Notes under the pieces: generated by a model
Told to the model about the DNA's origin: nothing
The model's input: the letters and a program-made list of their open reading frames with translations, nothing else
The model's database searches: none
Program-made: the position numbers and the translations under genes
Part shown: one piece after another, positions 23,264-33,962 of the stretch
Layout: every line of letters starts with the position of its first letter
Numbering within the stretch: position 1 is the stretch's first letter
NCBI RefSeq assembly: GCF_016920785.2
Contig: NW_024609836.1
Coordinates: 10,508,018 to 10,572,017, forward strand
Direction of reading: 5' to 3'
Length of the DNA: 64,000 nucleotides
DNA from: Ixodes scapularis
Taxonomy: Eukaryota > Arthropoda > Arachnida > Ixodida > Ixodidae

Positions 23264-24248
23264 TTATTCATTCGCAGTCTTGTTAGGGTTAGGGTTGGCA
23301 GCGGGAGGATAAAGGGAGGAAAGAGTGAGGGGAGAGGGGTCGGTGGGTGTTCCGAGCTGTGTGGTAGGTAGGTTGGGATCAAAGAGGGGTTCCTGTGTGT
23401 GGCTTGCTTCGTTGGTGATGGGTGATCTAGACACAGGTCGGTGATAGGGTTCGGTGCGGCGTCGGTCATCATGCTCCTGGAGGATGAGGCTTCTTAGTTC
23501 TTGCGTCTGTTTTGCTGCGACCTCCAGTACTAGGTTACAGAAGTCCGACTGGACGTGCAGGATTTCTTGGCGTAGTTCAGTAGCTAAGGCGCGTACGCTT
23601 GTGTTCATCTCGTCCTGTACTTGACGTTTGAACGTTTCGAATTCCTCGAATATCTTTTGGATTTCTCGCGCCCAGGGGAATTCTAGTCTGGGTGCGGGTG
23701 GTGCGATGGACGTGGGAGTGTTATGGGATGTGTGTGTCTGCTTGATATTCGGAGTGAAGCAAGTGGGCGGTGCAGGGGGACCTCAGAAGCCGAGGCGGCT
23801 ACCTCCGCAAAGGACGGGTCGGTTGGGGGGTTGTATTTTGGGTGTGAGGACGAAAGGGGCTGGGAGGCGAGGGCCCTGTCCAGCTCACCTTACTTGCATG
23901 CGCGTCATTGCTGTCACGAGGTGAGCCTTCCGGAAGCTCTTTTCTTCGGTTTGTGGGGGAAGACCGTGAGCGGGATCTTTTCCTCGGATTGGGGTAGTCC
24001 GTTTGATTCTTGGCCGACGCCGCTGCTTCTGCCGGTGCCGGGTCGGGGGCCTGCCATGGTAGAGTCTTAGGTTGTCCCGGTGGATCGTGGTCGGTTGCGT
24101 GGGCGGGTCCTGTATCTGCTTCCACCTGTCGTGGTGAGCCGACTTTGAATGGTCCCCCCGCTACGTCATAACCAGAAGAAGCTTTGTGTTCCACGAGTTT
24201 AGCGACCCTGTTTGAGACGGTCGAGCAACTGGGACACCTTGGAGACAT
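23264..24248 (-). pseudogene. LINE ORF1 (gag-like) remnant
   Basis: Two minus-strand frames cover it. One (24248-23799) begins MSPRCPSCSTV and is rich in Pro, Ser and Arg. The other (23608-23264) contains an amphipathic stretch LRQEILHVQSDFCNLVLEV followed by a proline-rich tail. A basic, low-complexity gag-like protein with a coiled segment fits ORF1 of I/Jockey-type LINEs, which coats the RNA. The frame change near 23700 shows it is broken. Confidence 0.5.
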
Positions 24249-24424
24249 TTGAAGCGGCAGCAGCCAATCAGGGACCCGATATTTTCACGTGACACTCCCG
24301 TGGTGGTGATGATGAGAATTAAAGACTTGGTTCTGGTTTGAAGTGTGTCGTTTTTGGGAATAAAGTGTTTCAGAAAGATGAGATAGTTTTCTCAACGTCA
24401 TCTAAAGATATAAAAACAGGTTTA

Positions 24425-24829
24425 CACTCTAAAACAAAAGAGTGTATTATTACACTTTTTGTCCCATATAATACACCCCAAAACTTCAGTTCCAGCGCAC
24501 TGACGTCGATCTGACGGTACTAACTTTCACGAGAGGCTTGATAGCCGTGGGGTACACCTTTTTTAAGACAGCTAATCTACGTGTTACTGGCTACAAAAAT
24601 AAATAAATGGGGGTTTTCTTGGCCCTACTGCAAAACTTCAGTGTTTTCTTTTTGTGGTCCTTGATACGCATTTTAGCGACTTAATAAGTTATATCGCACC
24701 GTTATCGAGCGCCTCGTAAAATTTGGGGCCGTCTGTTCGACTAGAGTGCACTGTACGTCAAATTAAGGTTTTGGGGCGGATTATATGGGACAAAAAGGTG
24801 TAAGGTGATACCTTTTTTTTTTTAGGGTG
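24425..24829. mobile_element. Tc1/mariner-type MITE with TA target duplication
   Basis: The left end cactctaaaac... and the right end ...ttttagggtg are inverted. The similarity extends about 60 bp (ttttgtcccatataat on both arms). The element is flanked by TA at 24423-24424 and 24830-24831, the target choice of Tc1/mariner. The 405-bp interior has no coding capacity. Confidence 0.75.
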
Positions 24830-25014
24830 TATAGGGCGTATTTGTGAGTTTAAATAGTGCAAAAAAAATGAAAATGTAACGATGATGATGGCGAACCGTA
24901 GCAATCCGGCTGGTGCTTGGTAATGCGGGCAGCCCGTGTAGCTCGTGCTGCGACGTCAAGTTGGTGGGAGAAATCGCTCGTCTGAAGCAGGGCCTAGCTA
25001 CATGGCGGGTTGTT

Positions 25015-25088
25015 AACGCTGTTACCTAGCTCTGTCGTAACGCCTCCGCTTCACACGCGGCGGACAAGGTTCGATTCGCGCAGGCGGA
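25015..25088 (+). repeat. tRNA-Val(CAC)-like pseudogene or SINE head
   Basis: The sequence cctccgcttcacacgcggcgg forms an anticodon arm with CAC in the loop. It is followed by ggttcgattcg, a good pol III B box. The 5' half is recognisable only loosely and the acceptor stem does not pair well, so this is probably a tRNA-derived SINE head or a tRNA pseudogene rather than a working gene. Confidence 0.5.
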
Positions 25089-25304
25089 AAACGATCGTTT
25101 TCAAGGATTTGACAGCATTGATGACGGACGCCCTACAACGCCCACTACAACTTCATCTACAACAACAGCATCTACAACATAAACAACGAATGTCATTTCC
25201 AGTGTATCCCCGTAAAAAAAAACTTCCACCTAAAATGGAGCCTGAATCGCGCCCTCTGGGGGACTGATGGCCACTGAAAAATTTGCCTGAACCGGATAAT
25301 GATC

Positions 25305-25360
25305 TCTGAACCTTCCCAAGACTAGAGGAGCGCTCTACCGACTGAGCGAACCATGCTCCC
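25305..25360 (-). repeat. tRNA-like SINE head (A box)
   Basis: Minus-strand ggttcgctcagtcggtagag is a textbook tRNA D-arm/A-box sequence preceded by ggggagca. The T-arm equivalent is degenerate (aaggttcagagatc), so it is a SINE head or decayed tRNA, not an intact gene. It faces the tRNA-Val-like sequence 220 bp away. Confidence 0.55.
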
Positions 25361-25624
25361 CGAATTCGTTCGCTGACCAGGCGGATTTTCTCTTTTTTTT
25401 ATGTGGCTATTGTTCGCTTAGAGGGCGTGAGTTGCGCTTCATCTCTAAAGGTAGCTCAAGGTGCGTCGATGCACGAGGCACGTGCAACGGGCAGCCCTTG
25501 GGAAGTTCATGGCGGCACAGCGCAGCACTGGGCTAATTTCAGACGCAATGAATTTCCCAGAAGTGGCGCGCGGCACGTGTCTTGAGCATTTCCACAACAA
25601 TGAATGGCGCCACTTTCCCCAGGC

Positions 25625-25818
25625 TATACTTCGTCTCACCTTAGCATGAACTATTGTTTGCCGCGCATGCTAAAATCGCGAGCTAGTTGCTTTGGATGAA
25701 GCCGTAGCGGGAGCACAAGCGCTCGTGCAGCGAGTGCTTCAGTCAAGGCAGTCAAGGCTAACCGCTCGCGCTTGCACGGCTTTCGCAGTTAGTCCACGCA
25801 AAAGTGAAACGAGGTATA
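25625..25818. mobile_element. Foldback MITE, TATACTTCG family, copy 1
   Basis: It begins tatacttcgtctcacctta and ends with gtgaaacgaggtata. TIRs are about 18 bp, with weaker inverted similarity inside. Same family as 33588-33759 and 62407-62673. The interior is not conserved between copies. No coding capacity. Confidence 0.65.
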
Positions 25819-25990
25819 GAGGGGCTTCATTCATCTCAGGTGGAAGTCAACTTATTCTTGCGCAAAGCTTCTTCACCTTCGGGACTTATCTTAAATCATT
25901 ATATCTAGATTCTTGTATGTTAACAAAAAACACAGTTGTTAATATCCCAGCAAGCTGATAATATTTTGGGAATTATCTTCAACGTAGCAA

Positions 25991-26160
25991 GATTGGGCGA
26001 GTTGGTATGGATTGAACATGGTGGTAAACAACCCACAGAAGACAATGACACAGTAAAAAAAAAAAAAAAATAACAGACGGGACAAGCGTTTGCCCCGTCT
26101 GTTTTGTTTTATTGTGTCCTTGTCTCATATACGATGGGTATTACCATGATTTTAAACCTA
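25991..26160. repeat. Foldback locus B with GAGTTGGT flank
   Basis: The left arm starts gggcgagttggtatggattg and runs through GACA-type words and a poly-A to aacagacggg. The right arm returns as ccgtctgtt, attgtgtcc and ccatg in inverse order. Arms are about 70-80 bp with a 12-base loop. The layout matches loci A and D although the arm words differ. Confidence 0.65.
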
Positions 26161-27664
26161 CGAGAGCAGGAAAAGTGTTAGCAAGAAATGGGTCACGAAT
26201 TAGATGGTGGCCATCGGCAAAATGCAATTGATGTTATGGTACGGCTGCTGACCTTTTCTGTTTCTGAGGATGTCGTCTTTATTTTTCTGCAGACGTGAAC
26301 TGACTCCAACACTGAGCCGTGCTAGCCTCATGACCTGATCGTTTTTCGCCAGGCTAGCGAACCGGCGAGCAGGCGGGGGTGTAACTTAGACATATTCTAA
26401 GTTTTCGGAGGAAAAAAACCGCTTCACGGAGTCGCAATAAGTCATCAGTAATGCCGGGGGAAAAAAATGCCGACGTGGAGGCAAGTTTCCAATTGGCCAG
26501 GCCGCAAGGTGGCCGAAATGACGTTATGTTCTGAAGCTAAATTTCTTTGCTGACTTTAGTCACCTCAAAAAGGTTTACCAGACCATCTGAAAGCTGTCCT
26601 ATATTATCTCCGAAAGTTCATTAAGATGGCGAAGGGTATGCAGTACAAATATAAATCTTAAACGTGTTTAATTGATTCACGAGACTGCTGTAAAGAGTCG
26701 TTTGTCTGCATCTATGTTATTCCTGCCAAACGATGGATATTAGGCAGGCAATATTTGCCATCGTGGATGGTTCCCTCGACCACAACCAGTCCTCCCGGCG
26801 ACAACTACGGGCGAGCGTTCCTCGTCGGCGCAGCGGCGCCAGAGCCGGCGGCAGGAACGTGCTACCGGATGCAACAATCGCTCATTTGGAAGCCCCTCGG
26901 AAAAGGCGGAGCAATCTGGGCGACGGCGCCGCGGGCCACAGCGGTGGGCCCACGCACGAAGCGGCACGCCAACACACGCGAGCCCCGCGAAGCCAAACCC
27001 GATAAATAACCGGGAGCAAGCCTGAAGAGAAAAACCAAAAAAATATCGGAGGAACGGAAGCGAAGGATTTGGAAGAAAATGTCACAGGCACATACTGCGA
27101 CGTCAGAGAAGGGTTGGCATGGCGACCGCTTGGGAAGGGGACGTCGCCGAGACGCGGGGGATCCGATCGGGAGCTCCATTGGTGTTGTCCGCGGTGCTCA
27201 CTCAAGCTTTCTGTGTCCCTTCCAGAGCTTATAATTCAGCAAAAACTGCTGGTCACTGGGCCGGGGACGCAAGCGCGGTGTTCGATATTCTACTACGCGG
27301 GGTTATAAAGCGTTTCACAGCCCGTTAATCGAACGACGTAACGATATTCGCACTTTCAATAAATGCCGTTTCTATTTTCTTACATTATATGACCTATAAA
27401 TCACACGTTCGTTTTTTTCCTCCACGGAATGTAACTCTTAGAAAAATATCGAGAACAACGAGCAGCGTTTAGCCCCTCTACTCGCTGCCAGAAGCACCTG
27501 CTATGTGATCTTGAGCCAATTATTAGTTGCCGCCAATGTTTCTATAAGGCCTCGCGCTGGGGTTGTCAAAGCAAGGGCACACGCTGAGTAAAGTGACTGT
27601 ATTGTATGTTAAAAGTTCTGAGATTAGTCTGCCTCGACAGGCGACTTATCTCTCACCTGTAGAT
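26161..27664. other. No recognised gene; GC-rich patch
   Basis: The sequence at 26733-27200 is GC-rich and open in several frames on both strands, but I find no splice-bounded exon or domain motif. The rest is AT-rich and featureless. Confidence 0.35.
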
Positions 27665-27830
27665 GAAAAATGTATTCGGTGCAGTACAACTGCGAACCTG
27701 GAATCTTCATGTGCAAAACGCAGTGGTGATCCACGACCCCTCGCCGTTACGATCGAAACGGGCAGGGCTAGGGACTGAACCCTGGGTCCCTGGGGCGGTG
27801 TGCTAGTGATGCGGCTATTTCTCCCGGTGG
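27665..27830 (-). repeat. SINE fragment (Ser-tRNA-like family)
   Basis: The part cacgacccctcgccg ... gggcagggctagggactgaa matches, in the same orientation, sequence at 57540-57570 and 55945-56020. On the minus strand the family begins with a 'gtggccg.gtgg' tRNA-type A box (better preserved at 30600). This copy is a decayed fragment. Confidence 0.5.
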
Positions 27831-28790
27831 GTATGATGGATCTTTAAGCTACGTAACCATTTCTATGGACGCAGGAACCGAGCGGCGTGCATGCTCCGGC
27901 TACAGCTCGCGCTGCAAACTGCGGCTTGTGGTTGCCATGAGAACTTGCAAGAAGAACGCAGGCTTTCGTGTTGCTGCATTCAAAAAGCCCGTTCTCTAAG
28001 ACTGGATACTTATCAAATGACAAGAAATTTCGAAGTCGTACCTCCTTAAACTTCGTTCGAACATAGAAATAAATATGGGCAAAGTTGACTCACAGCTTAA
28101 AACGTATTTACTCGCCTTGTTTGTTTACCATGGGATTACGTGCTTTATTTTGACTGTTTTCTGACCGATTGCCACACCGTTCCCCTTTTGACATACTCAC
28201 CGACTAACAAACTGACTGTCAGCTGATTTACAGACTGATACGTTACCCAGTCTGGTCCCTTGACATGGGATCCCTTATGGCGATTCTTAAAATCTCGGAA
28301 CGTGATGATGGAATATAGAGGAAAAAAAAAAAAAAAAAACAGGTACCATTCATCCGAACGGTTGTAGTTTTGCCCGGTCAGAACTTGCAACTAACGGGTG
28401 TCGTAGCTTATGCCTAATTTCGAGGACATGGGGCTATATCCTTGCCGACGGCATTTGCAAAGCTGTTACCGGAAACTCCAGGCATTTTTTCCTCCCCAGA
28501 ACAGCTACAAGTATCCCTGCATGGCCGAGGTTCAACTCGCTTTGTCGACGGAAATGTCACAATAGAAGAAACCGATCCTGGTGAACTTAGAACGGACAAA
28601 CGTGAAGAGAGATGACGTCTCGACGAACAACTCCCTCGAGACCAACACCCACTCCCCTCGACGTCGTACAGTAGATGGGGGAGGGTGTGTCTGCGAAGAC
28701 TCTGCACCGGAACGGCAACGACGTCCGCCAGAAAATAAAACAAGTTAAAAAAAAAGACAACAAAGAATAAGACTCACAAGCCGGATTATG
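27831..28790. other. No recognised gene
   Basis: A poly-A of about 19 lies at 28320-28339. Minus-strand frames at 28414-28964 show no family motif. Confidence 0.35.
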
Positions 28791-28794
28791 ATGC

Positions 28795-29090
28795 CTTGTG
28801 CCCGCGGACACACAACTTATCTTTTGGGATTGTCCGAGAACTGAAGAAGAAAGAAATATCGCTCTGGCAGTTGATCTCCCAGCGTGTGAGATCAAGCTGC
28901 CTGAATGACTGAATCTTCCCTGTCGGCTGCCCTGAACGCCGGAAGCACTTTGATAGTTCTTCATCGGCTACAAAAGGTCGGCAGGGTTTCTACAATGTAT
29001 GTAACTTCCTTCTCGTCTTTCCCCTTCCTCCTGTCACCAAAGTCTAGATTCGAGGGGGACGGGCACCCCGCTCGACAAATACATTTTCTT
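28795..29090 (+). mobile_element. 3' end of a LINE (I/Jockey type)
   Basis: The + frame from 28801 reads PADTQLIFWDCPRTEEERNI and ends at the stop at 28902-28904. An 'A-D-T-x-x-x-F-W-D-C-P' segment is characteristic of the C-terminal region after RT in I/Jockey/R1-type LINEs, where a CCHC-like knuckle and the H-x-L-W-x-C motif occur. Upstream ORF2 is missing, as expected for 5' truncation. It may belong to the same family as the 5' LINE part at 22985-24262, but the strand is opposite. Confidence 0.5.
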
Positions 29091-29164
29091 TACTGAACTA
29101 GCAAACCGCCCAAGGGCACTGCAGCGGGAGTTCTCGCTCCACGCACTAAAAGTTTATTTATGTT

Positions 29165-29345
29165 TACACCAGAGTGTCGAACCGAACCCGAACCAAAAAC
29201 CGAAACCGAACCGTTACTTTTAGCCAAAACGGAACTGAACCGAACCGAAATCTTCGCCGCCATTTTGGAACTGAACCGGAACTGAACCGGAAAAAAATAT
29301 AACGGCAACTGGTTCAAAACGGTTCACGGATATTTTTTTTATTAT
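29165..29345. repeat. GAACCGA-type short-period repeat
   Basis: Variants of gaaccgaacc and gaactgaacc recur about a dozen times between 29178 and 29330, bordered by cagagtgtcgaac on the left. Such motifs often form the ends of hAT MITEs, but no second end was found. Confidence 0.5.
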
Positions 29346-30599
29346 TACAAAATGCATGTTTGAGAAATAAAAAAATTGGCAGCTGTATTTCTATGTTGAG
29401 ATCAAATTGTCAAATACCGAATTGCAATGTATGAGCTTTCGTATCGGTACTATAATTAATTATGTTTTACGTGTTCACGTGACGTCATGGTGCTCAAGAC
29501 ATGCTGTCAAGTAATGTCACGTCAGGTGGCCCCGTGACGTAGTCGACTTCAGTTGAGAACGTCATTAGATTTACTATGGTTGTTGAAACCATGACGTCAG
29601 GTGACATGACGACTTCTCAGCGCAAGCCTCGTAATATCGTGGCGTACTCGCTTGTCATGAGCGCGAATCGAGTGCTCGGGTTCATGACTGTCAGCACCGC
29701 CAAACATTCGGGCTCGTGTTCAGTCAAAGATGAGAATGACCGAACTCTAACGACGTCTGAAGCTCAACCCATGCTTTGATCCTGGCCAACCCCAGCTCAT
29801 GACTATAGTGAACACTGGCGGTATACAATTAGCCTGAGCTCACGGGGCCGCTTGTTCTTAGAGCGAGTTGAGAAGCGAAAAGGTGTTTCTTTCTTTTATT
29901 TTTCCTGCGCCTGCCATTGAGCAAAGAGGAGAACTGATGGGTGTCTTTGCAAGTTACTAACGTCAGGGTTAAGTCTTAGTGGTATTTTAATGAAAATCAA
30001 AAGTTGTTGCCCTACCCATTTTACATATACACATCATTGAGGCACCAAAACATGTTTTCATAGTTCCTGAACTGTCTGAGAAAGTTGTCCCCGAATATAG
30101 AAGCATTGAAGGAACTAAATGTGACTTATTTATCCGACGATAAATAGAACCCCAAGTGGCTATGGTGGCATGCGAAAAAAGAGCATAGTGGCGTCAGAGC
30201 GACAGCAGAACGTTGACAGCCGCTTTAAGTCTCACAGGAGTGTTGTTATCAAGTTCTTCCACAAGCTTTGGCCATCTCCGTATTTTGTTCTAACTTCTGT
30301 CGGGACCGAGCGGTTGACCCTGTTTGGCGGTGCGATGACTCGTGCCAAGTACGGGAGCGGGACTGGTACAGGAGACTGGAAGCCGACCCCCGTTACCAAA
30401 GTGTACAGTATGTACAGATTTAGTAACATCCTATGTACAGGTTAGGCGGATGATCGTCAGCAGCTTCCCTCGAGGACGCGTTTCAGAACAACAGCACGCG
30501 CTGGCGCGCGCTCTCAAAGAAGATCGTTTTCTTTTTCGTCGTCTTTCCTCCACCAGACAGCTCGCGGCTGCAGGAGCGTCCTTCGTTCGGGACGGGGGG
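29346..30599. other. No recognised gene; TGACGTCA cluster
   Basis: Several tgacgtca, gtgacgta and cacgtcagg words lie at 29470-29610, as at 8.2 kb. The remainder holds no exon-like sequence. Confidence 0.4.
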
Positions 30600-30745
30600 G
30601 ATCGGTGGCCGAGTGGGCTGAAGCGCACACCCAGCTCGACGCGCGTGGAGCGAAAGCTCGCGCTGCAGAACCCAGGGATCCTGGGCTCGAGCCCCACCCC
30701 TGCCCGTTTCGATCTGGATGAGCATCATGAGCACGGAGTGTGAGG
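30600..30745 (+). repeat. tRNA-derived SINE (Ser-tRNA-like)
   Basis: It starts gatcggtggccgagtgggct, an A box as in tRNA-Ser/Leu, and carries ctgggctcgagcccc as the B-box region, then cgtttcgatctggatgagc. Copies on the minus strand at 57515-57660 and 58257-58400 share cgaaagctcgcgctg and ctggatgagcgtcat. It is a pol III-type retroposon without coding capacity. Confidence 0.7.
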
Positions 30746-30799
30746 CATGTCTTGATCTGCGCGGGGCGTTTATTCACGAGCTTGTCTGAGTTCTGGAAT

Positions 30800-30895
30800 C
30801 AATCTAAACTTCGCTAAATTTAGCAAACTTACCTTCCGCCAAATTTAGCAGGAAGCGTTTCCCCGGGACATTTAGCGGAAAAACCTGAGTTGGCA
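30800..30895. repeat. AAATTTAGC motif repeats
   Basis: The word aaatttagc or cgctaaattt occurs four times in 90 bases. It occurs again many times at 58560-58790, each time downstream of a SINE copy. Confidence 0.5.
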
Positions 30896-31033
30896 TAGAC
30901 TTTTACAAATATGCACAATTATAGACACATACGCATGTACACATATTCACGTATACACATCGTACGTGGTCTCCAAAGAAAAAAAATAATCGAAAATACG
31001 GATACGAATAAACCACAATTGCCCGAATTAATC

Positions 31034-31183
31034 AGTCTTTACGAAGACGCCGAAGGACGATCTCTTTGACAGAGCCGGTATTTCAACTCCCGGCCTCCCA
31101 ATATCCTAATGGATATTGGGAGGCCGGGTATGAAACCCCGGCTCCGCCAAGAATATTGCCTTTTGACGTCTTTGTTAACTTCG
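31034..31183. repeat. Foldback element with perfect 18-bp core
   Basis: The core cccggcctcccaatatcc and its exact complement surround a TAAT loop at about 31108. Weaker pairing continues outward for about 70 bp per arm (gagccggtatttcaac against gtatgaaaccccggctc). There is no gene context for a regulatory role. Confidence 0.75.
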
Positions 31184-32424
31184 TTTTATTCGATCAAGTG
31201 CGGTTCATTCATTTGCGTATTTGCAATTAAACAGATGTACAGATGTTCGCATTTACACAATTATACACATATACATATATCCACAATTATACACATATAA
31301 AGACATGAACTCAGGTAGAAGAGTTGACAGAAGCGTACGGGGACGCCACAACGCTGAGCTCTGGTTCGAATGATTAGAGGGCAGACCTAAAGCCCTTGTC
31401 TCCACTGCAATCGTCGAACTCATTAGAAAGCAGAACGCCGGCGTCCGGCTTTTGGCTCCGGCATTCGAACGCGTTCGACGAGTGCAGCGTAGACGAAGGC
31501 TGCGTATTCTTCCCTGCCATAGAGTCCTCTATGCGGAGGGCAAGTTCGTCTGCTTCTTGCGCAGGGGGTAGCGGTGACGTCAGAACGCCGAGCCCTGATT
31601 GGCTGATCGCGACCCCCTATCTGAGCGTCGTCTGCTCGCAATGTCGTCTGTGTCTGTCTTACCTTTCCTGCGACTTTCGGAAGTGCAGAGGAGATCCACG
31701 AAACGATCTTACGCCAAAAATGTGCGTAAGACAAAACTTTAGAACAAATTCGTATTCACGAAACGAAATTTTCGCAAGTTTTGCGCAGGTTACGACGAAA
31801 TCCTCCGACAGCTCCGAAGCTGTCTTACGCACTTCTTACGATCAAATCAGCATGGCCGACAGCGTCGCGGTCGCAACGACCCACGAACGTTTATTTTTCT
31901 ATGTCCGCTTCACACGCTTACCGACTTCAAGCAGCAAGAAAAAAGTAAAAAGTACTTGAAAAAGACCACGACGAACAAGAACGCTGGATCCACAAACACC
32001 CGGGAAAAGCTCCAGCGGCCACGATTCCACCGAACGCTACCAAGCGAGCACGGCAGTTAGGCCTAGCAGGCACTCCGCGACTCGGCGACCGTTTGCCCAC
32101 GACCGGCTGGCGTGCTGAATGGAATATGCCCGCGCGACCTTTGTGAACCCTTCCCGTATTATACTTTGATCGCTGACCTCAATTTTAGATTAAGAGGTCA
32201 GTTCCTTCCTCTTGTTATCTCCTTGTTTCCCGAGGCTACGGTGACTCTCGCTGGTGAAAAGCGGTGAATCTCCGGCAGACGCGGGAAAGGTAAAGCAGCC
32301 ATCGCTTTGACTAGCAGACGTAAAGCAGACGACGTTGCGGGCATCTTCTAGCTCCGATTCCCTCAGACCCTGTCTCCGGATGAATATGACACTGCAATAC
32401 TTCGCTCTCGGCAAAAGGGTTTAT

Positions 32425-32708
32425 TCACTCACTCATTGCCTTGGGGGGTTTCGGGATCGGGGGACGGTCATCAGCGAGGCCGGGGGAGAGCCCGCTGCCA
32501 CAGCAGCTTCTCCGGGTCCCAGCGGTGGTCGTCCACACCGCGTCATGGGAACATCGTCGTCCAGGGTCGCTGTCCGGTCCGCTTGTCGAGTCCGCCACTC
32601 GACGTAGTGCCCGCACTCCCTGCGCCAGCGTCCGGCGCCGTCCGAGCTCGCCTCCATGACCGCGTCCCTTGTCAAGTCGGCCGCCCAAGCCCAAGCCCTC
32701 TTCCTTTG
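32425..32708 (-). CDS. Unrecognised GC-rich ORF with downstream AATAAA (uncertain)
   Basis: On the minus strand a frame running from above 32675 to the stop at about 32433 contains ECGHYVEWRTRQADRTATLD and later PLGPGEAAVAAGSPPAS. A canonical AATAAA follows just after the stop. A second frame is also open because the region is very GC-rich. The composition (Ala, Arg, Trp, acidic) could be the C-terminus of a retroelement gag or a host exon, but I recognise no family and see no clear acceptor. Treat it as a weak candidate. Confidence 0.2.
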
Positions 32709-32870
32709 TCTCCGTTCCCCTCTTAAGACCTTCCCAAGTCCCTGTCCCGCACCCCGTCCAATCGGGAACCTTGCTGCGAGCCGACCCTCCGACGTCAGCG
32801 CTGGGTGAGGGGGCGCTTGCCCCGTTCCTCCCGGAGAGCTCGGACGTTCCGCGACAGGACGGCGACAGGA

Positions 32871-32972
32871 AACGGGAAGGTCACGGGGAACGAAGGAGCG
32901 CCCGACAGTACGGCGGCAGGGAGCGGCAAGGTCACGGAGAGCGGAGGAGCCAGGGAGAGGGTCCCCACAACG
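32871..32972 (+). repeat. 51-bp tandem duplication
   Basis: The stretch cggAaggtcacgg.ga.cg.aggagc occurs twice with a 51-bp offset (aaggtcacgg at 32877 and 32928) inside a GC-rich patch. Confidence 0.6.
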
Positions 32973-33204
32973 TTAACTGCGCCAACCTGCCGACGCCGTT
33001 AAAGAATGAGGGGTCTCGCCGCACACGAAAGGAGGGAAAAAGTATTTGGGAGGGAATTTGCGCACACAACACCCTCACTCTCGGTTCTTAGCAAACAAAC
33101 CTCGGCGCCTCGGGACACCTCGCCAGTGAGTCCTTTAAGTTCCCTCCTTGATGCGCGTCTGCTAGTTGTTAGACAAAGACAACGTACCGCTCGAGTTATT
33201 TCGT

Positions 33205-33962
33205 CTGTTGTACAGTGTTCTAGAGGATGTAGTGGCAAGAGCGGCGCCCGCTTACACATGAAGCGCGTGAAGACGGTCGATGTAGATACCGCGAGTGGCG
33301 CTGGAGTTCTGTGCCCTAGGAGAATTAATGGCACGTCTGCGATGAACGAAGAAGACGACGAGGGTGACGCGGTACGCTTCTCCGAAATGTAGCACCGTAG
33401 AACTTCTTTCGCAGCTATTAAGCCTGCAGCCCAAGTGATAGCGTTGCTGAACGATGTGTCAGTACTGGGGGGGGGGGGGGGGGGATCGATATTAATTAAA
33501 TAATCTCCCTCAAAACACGGGAATATTTCAAGTAGAGGATAGCACACACTCTAGAGGCATTAGTCCAAAGGCAGAACTACAATTTATTATACTTCGTTTC
33601 ACCTTATGTTGTACCGCAGCGAAGGCTAGAAGCGCGAGCTCATAGCGTTGGCAGCTGCTCTTAATTCACGAGCGCGTGTGCCGCCGAGATGTGCCCCAGA
33701 GCAAAGAGCTCGCGCTTGTAGCCTTTCCTGCGGTACATCATAAGGTGAAACAGAGTATACAGAACAACATTAGCAGTTGTTTCGCACCGCGAAAAGTTTC
33801 AGTCAAACTACAGTAGTAAGCGCCGAACAGCGCTGATGATGGGGCTGACGGGGGCGCGCTCCTAGGGCACAGAACAGCAGCGCCATGGTGTCGTCTACGC
33901 GCAAAATCTTCACAAAGCGGCCGCCGCTGTTGCCACTACAACCCCCTCTAGAACACTGTAGT
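33205..33962. mobile_element. Inverted-repeat element of about 760 bp with nested MITE
   Basis: The left arm begins acagtgttctagagg and includes gttctgtgccctaggag (33205-33322). The right arm 33864-33962 is its inverse (ctcctagggcacagaac ... cctctagaacactgta). Arms of about 100 bp suggest a foldback or TIR element. A different MITE (33588-33759) and a G run at 33468-33484 lie inside. Confidence 0.6.
33588..33759. mobile_element. Foldback MITE, TATACTTCG family, copy 2
   Basis: It begins tatacttcgtttcacctta and ends taaggtgaaacagagtata. The inverted similarity continues inward (gtaccgcagcgaaggctag against its complement). The arms are about 55 bp in a 172-bp element. Confidence 0.75.

Larger units (their letters stand above)
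22985..24262 (-). mobile_element. 5' part of a Jockey/I-type LINE (ORF1 plus start of ORF2)
   Basis: Read on the minus strand, a gag-like ORF1 (24248 to about 23264 in pieces) is followed by the start of ORF2 endonuclease (about 23220 to 23008). The element stops abruptly at about 22985, before any RT motif, so it is truncated on its 3' side. This is unusual for a simple insertion and suggests a later deletion or rearrangement. It is a different LINE type from the CR1/L2-like copies elsewhere in the window. Confidence 0.7.

Noticed and set aside
26733..27205. Several overlapping frames, including one with a GDNYGRAFLV segment that could recall a MAM strand
   Set aside because: It lacks the Cys/Trp motifs and splice borders of the expected missing MAM exon; frames are open on both strands because of GC content.
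31396..31959. 187-codon + strand frame
   Set aside because: It is built from a dispersed direct repeat and a MITE arm that recur at 34 kb; no protein motif.
32999..33547. 182-codon minus frame and 128-codon + frame on the same bases
   Set aside because: Both strands are open because of GC-rich composition. The region is part of an inverted-repeat element with a G run coding a proline tract.
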